DNA of 32,401 bases from Actinomycetes bacterium. GTDB lineage: Bacteria; Actinomycetota; Acidimicrobiia; Acidimicrobiales; JAJZXF01. Numbering within the stretch: the first letter of the stretch is position 1; each line of letters opens with the position of its first letter. Below are positions 9,785 through 18,962 of this stretch, one piece after another. The position numbers and the translations under genes were made by a program. The stretch spans positions 6,838 through 39,238 of the forward strand of contig JAJYWA010000011.1 of assembly GCA_021791755.1 (NCBI GenBank), in the 5' to 3' direction. The notes below the pieces were generated by a model. That model was not told where the DNA came from and made no database searches. It saw only the letters and a program-made list of their open reading frames with translations.

Positions 9785-11364
9785 TCGCTTACCTCCAGTC
9801 GCCCCAGAGCACTACGGACCCGTCTCTGGAGTCGCTCGCTCTCCTCGAATGCCTCGTACAGCCGCTGCTTCAGTCGTGCGATCTTCTCCTCGATCGGTTC
9901 TCCGTCGTCCTCGGCATCCTCGGTGCCTACATAGCGACCAGGGGTCAGCACGAAGCGGTGTTCGGTGATCTGCTCGATCGTTGCGGAAGCGCAGAAACCT
10001 GGGACGTCCTGGTACTCGCTTTTGCCAGGTTCTCCACGCCATGCGTGGTAGGTGCTCGCGATTCTTCCGATGTCTTCGTCGGTGAGTTCGCGATGAGTCC
10101 GATCGACCATCGCGCCGAGCTTGCGGGCGTCGATGAAGAGGACCTCTCCCCGGCGATCTCGCCAGGCACCCTTCGCATGGCCGTTCTGCTTGCTTCGGTT
10201 GAGGAACCAGAGGCTCGCCGGTATCTGGGTCGAGTAGAAGAGCTGGCCAGGAAGTGCGACGATGCACTCGACGAGATCGTCCTCGACCATCTTCTGGCGG
10301 ATAGCCCCCTCGCCTGACTGCTGCGATGAGAGAGACCCGTTCGCAAGAACGATCCCCGCAACACCACGAGGTGAGAGCTTCGACGCCATGAGCTGGAGCC
10401 AGGCGTAGTTGGCGTTGCCGACTGGTGGAGCACCGTACTTCCACCGGGCGTCTTCCCGGAGCTGATCGCCTCCCCAGTCCGAGATGTTGAACGGCGGATT
10501 GGCGAGGACGTAGTCGGCCTTGGGGTCGGGGTGCAGGTCCTCGTGGAATGAGTCGCCCCAGCGGGGTCCGAGATCGGACTCGATCCCGCGGATGGCGAGG
10601 TTCATCTTGGCGAGACGCCAGGTCGTGTCGTTGAGTTCCTGCCCGTAGACAGCGATGTCGTTGCGCTCCCCACCGTGCGCTTCGACGAAGCGCTCGGACT
10701 GGACGAACATGCCACCCGAGCCGCAGCACGGGTCGTACACTCGTCCCTGGTACGGCTCGATCATCTCGACCAGGAGCTTGACGACGCTCCGTGGCGTGTA
10801 GAACTCGCCTCCACCCTTCCCCTCCTGTGAGGCGAAACGACCGAGGAAGTACTCGTACACCCGACCGAGGAGGTCCTTCTCCCGGTACTCGGCAGCCCCG
10901 AGCCCGAGACCGGCGATCAGGTCCACCAGCTCACCGAGGCGGCGGACGTCAAGGCTTGGGCGCGCGTAGTTCTTCGGGAGCACGCCTCGAAGGCTCGGGT
11001 TCTCCACCTCGACGGCATCCATGGCTGCGTCGATAAGCTTCCCGATCTCCGGCTGCTTGGCTTTCGACTGGAGGAACTCCCATCGGGCCTCCGGCGGGAC
11101 CCAGAAGACTCCCTCGGCCGTGTACTCGTCACGCGACTCAAGGAGGTCGTCCGCGTGCTCACCCGTGATTCCCTCGCCCGCTAGGTCAGCAGCGAGCTCC
11201 TCCCGCCGCTCCGTGAAGGCATCGTCGATGTACTTGAGGAAGACGAGTCCCAGGACCACGTGCTTGTACTCGCTCGCGTCCATCGACCCACGGAGCTTGT
11301 CTGCCGCCTTCCACAGGGTGTCCTCGAAGCCGAGTGGCTCACCGTTGCGACTCTGTCGAGCCAT
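9781..11364 (-). CDS. hsdM: Type I DNA methyltransferase subunit M
   Basis: [18 protein letters not shown] and NPPFN motifs; N-terminal [27 protein letters not shown]. Confidence 0.97.
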   Translation of the reverse strand: MARQSRNGEPLGFEDTLWKAADKLRGSMDASEYKHVVLGLVFLKYIDDAFTERREELAADLAGEGITGEHADDLLESRDEYTAEGVFWVPPEARWEFLQSKAKQPEIGKLIDAAMDAVEVENPSLRGVLPKNYARPSLDVRRLGELVDLIAGLGLGAAEYREKDLLGRVYEYFLGRFASQEGKGGGEFYTPRSVVKLLVEMIEPYQGRVYDPCCGSGGMFVQSERFVEAHGGERNDIAVYGQELNDTTWRLAKMNLAIRGIESDLGPRWGDSFHEDLHPDPKADYVLANPPFNISDWGGDQLREDARWKYGAPPVGNANYAWLQLMASKLSPRGVAGIVLANGSLSSQQSGEGAIRQKMVEDDLVECIVALPGQLFYSTQIPASLWFLNRSKQNGHAKGAWRDRRGEVLFIDARKLGAMVDRTHRELTDEDIGRIASTYHAWRGEPGKSEYQDVPGFCASATIEQITEHRFVLTPGRYVGTEDAEDDGEPIEEKIARLKQRLYEAFEESERLQRRVRSALGRLEVSE

Positions 11365-12134
11365 CAGAAGGTTCCCTCCGATCTGAAGAAGTCTCCACTT
11401 CGTCCTGTCCCCTTATCCGGCGTGCCGGGCTGCTGGAGGAGCTGGATCACCTGGCCATCATCGAGCTGGATACGGACCTCCAATGGACTGCGACCGGGAA
11501 CCTCGACCTTCCTGATGGTCCGACCTACAACTGCCTCCACCTCGAACCCAAGGTCAGCAGTCCGGAGAGCATCGAGTTGGATGACGGCATAGCGCAGTTG
11601 CTTGCGACCGGCCTCAGAGATCGACGTGACCTTCACCACGTCGAGACGATCGACGGTGCACTGATACGTCAGGTCAACAACGCACTCGTCCACGAGGTTC
11701 TCGGGGTGCCGCGGCAGCGGCAGGTAGCCGATGACCCTGCCCGCGAGAAGGTTTCCACGCCCGCCACGCAGATCGCTCGGATCGACGAGTGGACTGACAG
11801 CCAGGGTGCGATCGAGGGTTACATCCGAGGCGGCTTCACGTTCGGCACGATCAAGCGTCATTCCGCTTCGCTCAAGCTCGCGGACTCGCTGGTTCCATTC
11901 CTTGTCGAGCTGGCAGTCATGCGTCACCACCATTGCCAGACCGATGCCAGCAGCGACCCCAAGCGGGCGCCCCGTGTCCCACGCGTCGTCAATCTGCACG
12001 AAGTGCGCATCGAGCGCTTCCCACTGCGGAGGACTGTGACGGTCATCGGCAATGATCCGCGAGACACCGCACAGCACTATGTCGCCCTGTCGGGGTTCGT
12101 CGTGCCACTCGTAGAAGTCGTCCGGACTCATCAT
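11364..12134 (-). CDS. Uncharacterised protein in the R-M operon
   Basis: 256 aa; [13 protein letters not shown] and [14 protein letters not shown] motifs; start overlaps the upstream gene stop by 4 nt; its stop abuts/overlaps the hsdM start. Confidence 0.75.
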   Translation of the reverse strand: MMSPDDFYEWHDEPRQGDIVLCGVSRIIADDRHSPPQWEALDAHFVQIDDAWDTGRPLGVAAGIGLAMVVTHDCQLDKEWNQRVRELERSGMTLDRAEREAASDVTLDRTLAVSPLVDPSDLRGGRGNLLAGRVIGYLPLPRHPENLVDECVVDLTYQCTVDRLDVVKVTSISEAGRKQLRYAVIQLDALRTADLGFEVEAVVGRTIRKVEVPGRSPLEVRIQLDDGQVIQLLQQPGTPDKGTGRSGDFFRSEGTF

Positions 12135-12925
12135 CGGTAGCTCCTGCGGCTCCTCCGGACCGGCTCGTCGGGCATGAGGCGCTCGGCCCGCGATAGGTCC
12201 TGCTCGTAGTCCGATTCCGGATGGGTGGTGGCGGCGCGTCCGAGGGGACGAAGCTCGCCCCGGAGATAGGCATCGAGCGCGTTCTGATGCAGCGGTCGCT
12301 TGGACGAACGACGGTGCACGATTGTCACTGAAGGAGCCGATCCTCGCAGAAGCTGCCAGTCACGCGCATGAGCGAAGCGACCACTTGCGATGTGATCGAG
12401 AAGGTCCTGTCCTCCAGTGCGGCTCAGCAACACCTCCGTGGCACTTCCGGGTTCGGTAGCGTCGATGTCGCGGACCACATCTGCCAACAATTGCAGTCGT
12501 CCCAACTTGTCTGCACCGGGAGCACTTTCGCCCTTGACCCAGGCGCTCAGTGACCGGCGATCGACACCGAGAGCACGAGCGATCTGCTCGCGAGTAAGGC
12601 GCGTACGCCGAGCGATCTCATCGCGGAGCTGCTTTACCTCATCACGTACTGGCCGAGGAGCGCTGGCATAGGTAATGCCGGTCTCGGTGGAACTGACGTC
12701 CATGCGCCAGAACTGGCCGCTCCAGCTCACAGCGCTGCCGGTCATGCGCTCGGCGCCAAGGAGCACATCGTCGAGATCGTGGACGACTAGGGCCATCCCG
12801 AGCCTTGTCGCGGTGGAGGACTTTCGCTCTACGAGCATGTCAGCGATCGGAAGGATCGCCCAGGGTCCCTCAGCCCCAGGGTCGTTGAAACGGGCACGAG
12901 GTCGTGCGTGTACTTGTGGGCTCAT
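12131..12925 (-). CDS. HTH-domain protein in the R-M operon
   Basis: Central HTH: RTRLTREQIARALGVDRRSLSAWVKGESAPGADKLGRLQLL; 4-nt overlaps with both neighbours. Confidence 0.75.
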   Translation of the reverse strand: MSPQVHARPRARFNDPGAEGPWAILPIADMLVERKSSTATRLGMALVVHDLDDVLLGAERMTGSAVSWSGQFWRMDVSSTETGITYASAPRPVRDEVKQLRDEIARRTRLTREQIARALGVDRRSLSAWVKGESAPGADKLGRLQLLADVVRDIDATEPGSATEVLLSRTGGQDLLDHIASGRFAHARDWQLLRGSAPSVTIVHRRSSKRPLHQNALDAYLRGELRPLGRAATTHPESDYEQDLSRAERLMPDEPVRRSRRSYR

Positions 12926-13725
12926 CGCTCTGCTCCGAACTCATCGAGGAACGCATCAGTAACTGCCCAGCGGAAAAACGTGTAGATGCGGTCGCAGAAG
13001 TCGGCGACCGTCCCGCCGATCGTGGCGAGGTCGAAGTCCTCTTGCTGTGAGGTGTAGTGGTCGAGATCGAGAACCCAGGACGGTTCGCGCGCTGGCTCGA
13101 TACCTGGGTCATACGTGGCGCCGGCGGGGAGCCTGCCCCAACGTCCACGTAGCTGCGAGGAGTCGTCAGGACGAAACAGCGTGTCCGACACGGCGTGCAC
13201 GACCTCCGCGCTGCCAAGTGCAGCCTCATCCCCCGCGATGCCGAGTATCTCGGGACGAACGAGCGTGCTGATCCGAGCGAGCTGTTCACCTGTCACCCGG
13301 TCCACGTATCGGACGCCGATACGGTCGCAGACGTTTGGGTGCAGCCAGCTCTCCAGGGCGTGGAGCACCACAGTCAGGCGAGCAAGGAGGTCGCTCCGGC
13401 GCGTATAGCGCTTCGCGGAGAGCGACACGAAGGTGGGCGCCAGCGTCACCTGCCAGGCATCCGGATCCTTCGCCTCGAAGCGCCACACGATCCCAGCATC
13501 CTGCGGCTGGACTCCTCCCGGCCCGATGAGGACGCCGAGCTGTCGCTCCGGTCGGAGGATCGGGTAGTCCTTCCGGATCGCCTCCTGGAAGTTCGCCACG
13601 AAGGCGCTGTCCTCGATCTTCATCACGGCCGGGAAGCGCACCTGGGCAATGACGTTCACCAGGGGAGCCCTGGTCAGCTGCACCTCCTGTACCGATGGTC
13701 CGAACGGCGTTATGGTCAGCGTCAC
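12922..13725 (-). CDS. TIGR04255-family-like protein, first gene of the R-M operon
   Basis: N-terminal LTRAPLVNVIAQVRFP, central RIGVRYVDRV and C-terminal FFRWAVTDAFLDEFG resemble TIGR04255 proteins. GTG start at 13725. Confidence 0.68.
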   Translation of the reverse strand: MTLTITPFGPSVQEVQLTRAPLVNVIAQVRFPAVMKIEDSAFVANFQEAIRKDYPILRPERQLGVLIGPGGVQPQDAGIVWRFEAKDPDAWQVTLAPTFVSLSAKRYTRRSDLLARLTVVLHALESWLHPNVCDRIGVRYVDRVTGEQLARISTLVRPEILGIAGDEAALGSAEVVHAVSDTLFRPDDSSQLRGRWGRLPAGATYDPGIEPAREPSWVLDLDHYTSQQEDFDLATIGGTVADFCDRIYTFFRWAVTDAFLDEFGAER

Positions 13726-13726
13726 T

Positions 13727-13760
13727 TTCCCAGTATACTTCCCATGACACTAGCTGGGAA
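13727..13760 (-). promoter_or_regulatory. Putative leaderless promoter/operator for the TIGR04255-HTH-hsd operon
   Basis: -10 TATACT (reverse of 13732-13737) lies 6 nt before the GTG start; TTCCCA at -35 position with 17-bp spacer. Forward strand shows TTCCCAG (13727), TTCCCA (13739) and inverted CTGGGAA (13754). Confidence 0.55.
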
Positions 13761-13797
13761 CCCGCGGAGCGTGGTCGATGACAAGTCCGACTTCAGC

Positions 13798-13875
13798 CTG
13801 GCGGGCTCAGCGGGAGTTTCAGCTCAGCGGGATCGTCAGCTCAGCGGGATCGTCAGCCGATCGGGCTCAGAAGGA
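13798..13875. repeat. Short tandem repeats between the Mce-associated gene and the R-M operon
   Basis: 17-bp TCAGCTCAGCGGGATCG at 13819-13835 and 13836-13852, flanked by degenerate copies. Confidence 0.7.
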
Positions 13876-13878
13876 GCG

Positions 13879-14601
13879 TCAGCCCAGCGGGCTTGCCGGG
13901 CTTGCCGGGCTGCTTGCCGGGTTTGGAGCAGCTGTCGGCTGAGAGCCCGAGTACACAGACGGGGGCTGCAGCACCGTGACGTTGGCAACCTTCCAGGCGC
14001 CCGACCCAGGGGCCTTTGCCATCTGGAGCACGACGCGCAGCACATCTGCGTTCGGGGTGCTCATCTTCGCATTCGCGTACGTCTGGTCGACCACCGCGTA
14101 GACCGTCGCCGAACCAGCAGACATCGACTCGATGAACAGGTGACGCACCTCGCCCCTCGATCCAGCTCGTGCAGTCTCGAGCTGCTGGCGAATCTTCGTT
14201 CCAAAGAACTGGTGCGCCTGTTGCAAGAACGCGCCGGTGGCATATCCGGTGATCCGAGAGAAGTCGGCGTCAATCGTGCCCGGGTCGAAGTTCGTCAACG
14301 CCGTCAGGAACCCCGACGACACGGCACGCACCTGAGCCTCCTGCTGGACGAGCGCGTGCTCGGAAGACCACGCCACCCCGAAGCCCACAGCCCCGGCGAG
14401 GCTGGCAGCTGTGGTGACGGCTAGGACAGTAGCGAGAATATTTGCACGGGCAAGTGCGAACAGCCGGCGAACCCCCGAGGGGGGCCGGCCAAGCCCCGCG
14501 CCGGAGCGCCGGCCGAGACCTGAGAGTGCCTCCTCGGTGTCCGGGCTCCCTTCTCTCACAATCTGGCCTGCATCCTCAGCGCTGGACAACTTAGTGCTCA
14601 T
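13879..14601 (-). CDS. Mce-associated membrane protein
   Basis: Single TM (ILATVLAVTTAASLAGAVGFGVAW) and NTF2-like region (FLTALTNFDPGTIDADFSRITGYATGAF...), directly downstream of mceF; AGGAGGTGG upstream of ATG. Confidence 0.8.
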   Translation of the reverse strand: MSTKLSSAEDAGQIVREGSPDTEEALSGLGRRSGAGLGRPPSGVRRLFALARANILATVLAVTTAASLAGAVGFGVAWSSEHALVQQEAQVRAVSSGFLTALTNFDPGTIDADFSRITGYATGAFLQQAHQFFGTKIRQQLETARAGSRGEVRHLFIESMSAGSATVYAVVDQTYANAKMSTPNADVLRVVLQMAKAPGSGAWKVANVTVLQPPSVYSGSQPTAAPNPASSPASPASPLG

Positions 14602-14630
14602 AATGGACCACCTCCTGTTCGATCATCTGC

Positions 14631-16064
14631 CTACGTAGTACTCCGTGAATCGGTGGCGGGGCCGCTGGCGGGGCGAGCCGCTGGCGGGGCGGGGCGAAGC
14701 CGCTGGCGGCGCAACCGCGAGCATCGTGAGAGCAGCAGCCAGATCATCGCTAGGCCAAAGAGCAGCAGCAGCAGAGGCAACCCACCGCCGCCAAGCGGCG
14801 CCTGGTAGGGCGCCGGCCGGTACGAGGCCGGCACGCTCGAAGCGAAGCTCCCCTGCGGCCCAGGCCCAGACCCGGTGCCAGACCGAGACGCGCCCTGAAC
14901 CACCGACTCCCTTGCAGGGGCCGGGTCGACGCGACCGCCCGGGCCTGCGGGCTGGAAGCCAGGCTGGGTTGCCGGGCCAACCCCATTGCCGAGCACGGTG
15001 GAGCAGCCCGCTCCTGGCTTCACCGGTGGAAGGGCCGTGGGCGCCGCGTATGCAAGCGCCGAAGGCTGCTTTCCGGGGATGTACAGCCTCACCCGGATCC
15101 ACTCCTGGTTCGGGTTGCCTGGGTCCCCCGGGTAGAGGCTCTTGGCGGGTCCGGTCGGCGTGATGCCTCCGATGGCGCCGAAGAACTCCTGATTGATCGC
15201 GAGGCTCACATCCAGGTTCACGAGGTTCGGCGCAGACGCGATGTTCGCCGTGACATGCGCCGCGTCGTGCAGGAGACATCCGAGGTTCGGTCCCTCGCTC
15301 ACAAGGAGGCTGTTCACGTCTTGGGCAGCGTGCGCACCCTGGCTGAACAGGTCGACCAGCTGGTAGCGCTGCTTCGCGAGGACGCTGGCGAGCACGGACG
15401 TGTTCGACAAGGCTTGGCGGAGCTCGGGGCCGGCGATGGTGACGGCGTTGAGCACCGGTGGCGAGTTGGCGAGCAGAGACCGGAAGCTTTGCTGGTACTG
15501 GAGCATCTCAGCCGAGAACACCCTGCTCGCAAGGATGATCTGGCGCATGTCGCCCACCCGGCCTTGGAGCGCCGCCGACGCCTGACGGAGCACGGTGTTG
15601 AGATCGCCCTTTGGTATCGCGTCGAGCAGGCGCGTCGCTGTCTGGACTACGGCGCCGATCTGGGCCGGGCTCGGGTTCCCTGCGACCGGGACCACCGCGC
15701 CGTTGGCGATCGTCTTACCCGTGGGGCGGCCCAGCGGCACAAGGTCGACTTGCTGCTCACCGAGGTCATTGGCCAGGTTCACCTTTGCTGCGACGTTGGC
15801 GGGAACACGTGCTCCCGGATCAAGAGCCATCGTAACTCTGGCGCCGGATCTGGTCAGTTTCACCGAGCTGACCGACCCCACGTCAACGCCGTTCAGCGTC
15901 ACGCTGAAGTGCGGGTAAAGCCCTGAAGAGGTCGGGAGCACCGCCGAGATCTCCACCGGCTTGCGAAGCGGGTTCCCGAGGAGGGTCACCGTCCCGTAGC
16001 CGACCAGGAACGCGGTCGCGAGCGCAAAGACGACCAGGTTCACCACGACCCTGCGAGTGATCAT
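14631..16064 (-). CDS. Mce family protein (MceF position)
   Basis: MITRRVVVNLVVFALATAFLVGYGTVTLLG TM followed by a MlaD/Mce domain (VTLNGVDVGSVSSVKLTRSGARVTMALDPGARVP). ATG at 16064 overlaps the previous stop. Confidence 0.88.
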   Translation of the reverse strand: MITRRVVVNLVVFALATAFLVGYGTVTLLGNPLRKPVEISAVLPTSSGLYPHFSVTLNGVDVGSVSSVKLTRSGARVTMALDPGARVPANVAAKVNLANDLGEQQVDLVPLGRPTGKTIANGAVVPVAGNPSPAQIGAVVQTATRLLDAIPKGDLNTVLRQASAALQGRVGDMRQIILASRVFSAEMLQYQQSFRSLLANSPPVLNAVTIAGPELRQALSNTSVLASVLAKQRYQLVDLFSQGAHAAQDVNSLLVSEGPNLGCLLHDAAHVTANIASAPNLVNLDVSLAINQEFFGAIGGITPTGPAKSLYPGDPGNPNQEWIRVRLYIPGKQPSALAYAAPTALPPVKPGAGCSTVLGNGVGPATQPGFQPAGPGGRVDPAPARESVVQGASRSGTGSGPGPQGSFASSVPASYRPAPYQAPLGGGGLPLLLLLFGLAMIWLLLSRCSRLRRQRLRPAPPAARPASGPATDSRSTT

Positions 16065-17200
16065 CCCCCACCCCCAGGCGCCTGCCCGCCAGGTTGGGCC
16101 GAGCTCTGCGATGCGCCCGTATGGCATGACGTCGCCGGTTGGGAGGGGTTGGAGCCGCCATTCGGGATCCCGCACACAATAATGTCGTTCAATATTTGCT
16201 GGTAGTCATTTACCGTCCCGTTCTTGGTCGCCACGTCATGGCGATAGATCCACTCCAGGAGCCCGGCGAGTGCCGCCTGGTGGGTCGCGAGGACCCTGGA
16301 TACGGTGTAAAGCGTCTTCAGCTGCAAGGTCATCTGCGGGAAGTAGAGCTCGAGGAGGCTGCGCCCTTGGATCGAGAGGTTCTCCAGCGCCTGGAGCAGG
16401 GTCTCGAAGCGGCCCGCATCGGCGGCAAGGATCTCTGAGGTCTGGGCGAGGTTAGCGATCGCCTGCGCGTTCGCCTGAGACGAGGGCGCTAGCGACGAGC
16501 TGAGCTGGTCCATGCTCGCCACGAGCGATCGTATCGTCGCGTCACGGCTCGCGTACGCAGTCATGACCGTCGAGAGGTTCGACAGCAGGCTGTGAAGCCT
16601 TGCGCCCTCACCTCCGAACCCCTGGGCTCCGGCTGCGACGGCGCTCGCGAGATCCGTCGAGCTGATCGCCCCGAACACCCCTGCTCCGGCGGAGACGAGC
16701 TGTTGTATGCCGGGCAACGTGGTCGTGTTCGCTATACGGGCGCCATTCGCGAGCAGCGGCGCCTTCGCCGCCTTGCTGACATGCACCAGCTCTACGAAGC
16801 GCTGGCCGAATATCGCCGTACGACGGAGCTCAGCAGTTACGCCCGCAGGCACTCTCGCCGACTTCAGCAAGGACATCTTCACGAGCGCCCGCGTCCCGTC
16901 GAGCGATATCGAGCTCACGCTGCCGATCGTCACATCCGCCATCTGCACCGGAGCGCCGCTCTCCAGGTCGCTCACGTCCGAGAAGACCGCCGACACCGAG
17001 ATGCTCGAGGCAGCCTGGCCGCCGAGGAGCTGGCCGCCGAGGAGCTGGTAGGAGGCTGCGCCGACGAGCACTCCAACGAGAACGCCTGCAACCGCCACCC
17101 AGACGCCAAGGCGCCTTAGTCTGTGCCGACGGCCTGCGCCCGCCGGCGCCGCTGGCTCTGGCGCTGCTGGCTCTGCCGTTGGCTTTCCTTCGATCGTCAC
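16061..17200 (-). CDS. Mce family protein (MceE position)
   Basis: TM then VFSDVSDLESGAPVQMADVTIGSVSSISLDGTRALVKMSL MlaD domain; 4-nt overlap with mceD. Confidence 0.88.
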   Translation of the reverse strand: MTIEGKPTAEPAAPEPAAPAGAGRRHRLRRLGVWVAVAGVLVGVLVGAASYQLLGGQLLGGQAASSISVSAVFSDVSDLESGAPVQMADVTIGSVSSISLDGTRALVKMSLLKSARVPAGVTAELRRTAIFGQRFVELVHVSKAAKAPLLANGARIANTTTLPGIQQLVSAGAGVFGAISSTDLASAVAAGAQGFGGEGARLHSLLSNLSTVMTAYASRDATIRSLVASMDQLSSSLAPSSQANAQAIANLAQTSEILAADAGRFETLLQALENLSIQGRSLLELYFPQMTLQLKTLYTVSRVLATHQAALAGLLEWIYRHDVATKNGTVNDYQQILNDIIVCGIPNGGSNPSQPATSCHTGASQSSAQPGGQAPGGGG

Positions 17201-18945
17201 AACACCGTCTCCACTCGCTCGACCAACGTCACGATCGACCCGAACACCGAGCGCTCCGAGCTGCTCCGGCTGCGCTCTGGCCGCCTTGAATGCCTCGCGC
17301 CTCCGCCTGCCGCCGGGCCTCCCGCTCCCCCGCCCCCACCTGCGTTAGCTCCCCCGCCAGCCGGGCCTCCCGCTCCCCCTCCCGGAGCGACCTTCGGCAG
17401 CGGCCCGAGCAGCTGATCCGGCGATCCAAGCAGTCCCGTCCCCGGGCCCGTCCCTGGCTGCGCTGTCCCTGGCGCCGTGCCCGGCGACGTCCCGGTGCTC
17501 GATCGTCCCGGCGATGCCGTCCCTGGCTGCGCTGTCCCTGGCGCCGTCCCTGGCTGCGCTGTCCCTGGCGGCTGGGCTCCGGCAAGGCTCGACCGCTCCG
17601 AGCTGCTCAAACCGGGAATCGCGCCGAGGCCCGTAGCGAAAAGTTGGGCCGCAGTCGGCGCCACGGACCGCGATGTCCCCCCGGACCCCGCAGCAGACCC
17701 GGAGGGGCCGGCGGATGCCGACGAACCGCCCGAACCCGACGCGCCCGCCAGCCGGCCAATAATCCCCGGCACATAGCCAAGTATCCCGTCGAAGAACCCC
17801 GAGTACGGGTTGCCACAGCGCTTGAGCGTCGCTATCTGGGCCGCAGAGAGCCCCTGGGAATGGTGAGCGAGGAGCCGCCTGCATACCCCAGCAAGGCGAT
17901 CGCGTACGAGGCCAGCGACTATCGAGCCAGCGAGCCCCGGAGGCAGCTGGTTGTTGAGGTTGAGCCAATGATGCGTCGGATCGTACGCACGGCCTGCGGC
18001 CGCAAAGAGCGCAACCGCTGACGACATGGTCTCGTCCAGCGATGCGATGTTCCTGTCGATGGTGCGGCCAGCGGTCGTTATTACCGGTACCTCCTGCTGG
18101 ATGGTCGAGAGGTTTGGATCCAGCAGCGCCGCCAGCTGGCCGCTCATGTTCACGAGCTCCGTGATGCCCTGCGCCAGCTGCGTGTGGTTCGCCGCCACCA
18201 CGCTCGAGACGGTGTCATACTCCTGGATGAGGGCCGTTATCGCAGCGGTGTGTGATCTCAGCGCGCCGGTCAACCTTGCCAGGGCAGTCTCCAGATTGCC
18301 GATCTCGTCACCCTTGGCTGCGAGGAGCTGGAGCGTGCCGGCGGCGTTGTGGATCAAGCTGTTGAGCCCCGCACCCTGGCCGCGCAGGTCCTGAGCCAGG
18401 TAGTGGACCAGGTCTCCCGTCGCCTGCGGGTTGATCTTCCCGAGGAAGGACTGCATCGCTCTCAGCATCTGGTTCGCTGACACCGGCACTGAGGTATGGG
18501 CCTCCGGGATCACATTTCCCGGAGCGAGCCGCCGACCGCCGGTGAAGGCGGGCGCCAGGTCGACGCTCGGCTCGCCGAGTAGCTGCTCAGCGACCAACGA
18601 CGCATGGACCGCTGCGGGGACGATGGTCCCGGCGTCGATCTTCATGGACACCCGAACGTGGTCGCCCACGTTCTGGACGTCCGTCACCGAGCCGACGGTT
18701 ACACCGAGCACCTTCACCGCTGCGCCAGGGAAGAGCCCCTGAGCGCTCGCGAAGTCTGCGCTCAAAGGGTACGCCGGCGAGGAGCTCGAGACGACCAGCA
18801 GGCCGCCGAGCACAGCCACTGCGACGGCCGCCACGGACAGCATGCGCCGGAGCGAGCGCTTCGACATCTTCATCACGCCCATCCAGCGAGCCATCATCCC
18901 GGCCCTCCAGCGAGCCATCATCCCGGCCCTCCAGCGAGCCATCAT
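17197..18945 (-). CDS. Mce family protein (MceD position) with Pro/Gly-rich repetitive C-terminus
   Basis: MMARWRAGMMARWRAGMMARWMGVMKMSKRSLRRMLSVAAVAVAVLGGLLVV then MlaD domain (LFPGAAVKVLGVTVGSVTDVQNVGDHVRVSMKIDAGTIVP). ATG at 18945 overlaps the mceC stop as ATGA; internal starts are possible. Confidence 0.85.
   Translation of the reverse strand: MMARWRAGMMARWRAGMMARWMGVMKMSKRSLRRMLSVAAVAVAVLGGLLVVSSSSPAYPLSADFASAQGLFPGAAVKVLGVTVGSVTDVQNVGDHVRVSMKIDAGTIVPAAVHASLVAEQLLGEPSVDLAPAFTGGRRLAPGNVIPEAHTSVPVSANQMLRAMQSFLGKINPQATGDLVHYLAQDLRGQGAGLNSLIHNAAGTLQLLAAKGDEIGNLETALARLTGALRSHTAAITALIQEYDTVSSVVAANHTQLAQGITELVNMSGQLAALLDPNLSTIQQEVPVITTAGRTIDRNIASLDETMSSAVALFAAAGRAYDPTHHWLNLNNQLPPGLAGSIVAGLVRDRLAGVCRRLLAHHSQGLSAAQIATLKRCGNPYSGFFDGILGYVPGIIGRLAGASGSGGSSASAGPSGSAAGSGGTSRSVAPTAAQLFATGLGAIPGLSSSERSSLAGAQPPGTAQPGTAPGTAQPGTASPGRSSTGTSPGTAPGTAQPGTGPGTGLLGSPDQLLGPLPKVAPGGGAGGPAGGGANAGGGGGAGGPAAGGGARHSRRPERSRSSSERSVFGSIVTLVERVETVL
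17450..17585. repeat. Imperfect tandem repeats encoding PGTAPGTAQPGTA-type C-terminus of the MceD-position protein
   Basis: Repeated CGTCCCTGGCTGCGCTGTCCCTGGCGCC-like units. Confidence 0.75.
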
Positions 18946-18962
18946 CCCGCCCCTCCAACGAG
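18883..18962. repeat. 24-bp tandem repeat (three copies plus partial) at the mceC/mceD junction
   Basis: CCAGCGAGCCATCATCCCGGCCCT at 18883, 18907 and 18931 (last copy one mismatch), then partial CCAACGAG. Confidence 0.95.

Noticed and set aside
18883-18962. 24-bp repeat as a CRISPR array
   Set aside because: Units are directly head-to-tail with no spacers and lie within coding sequence.
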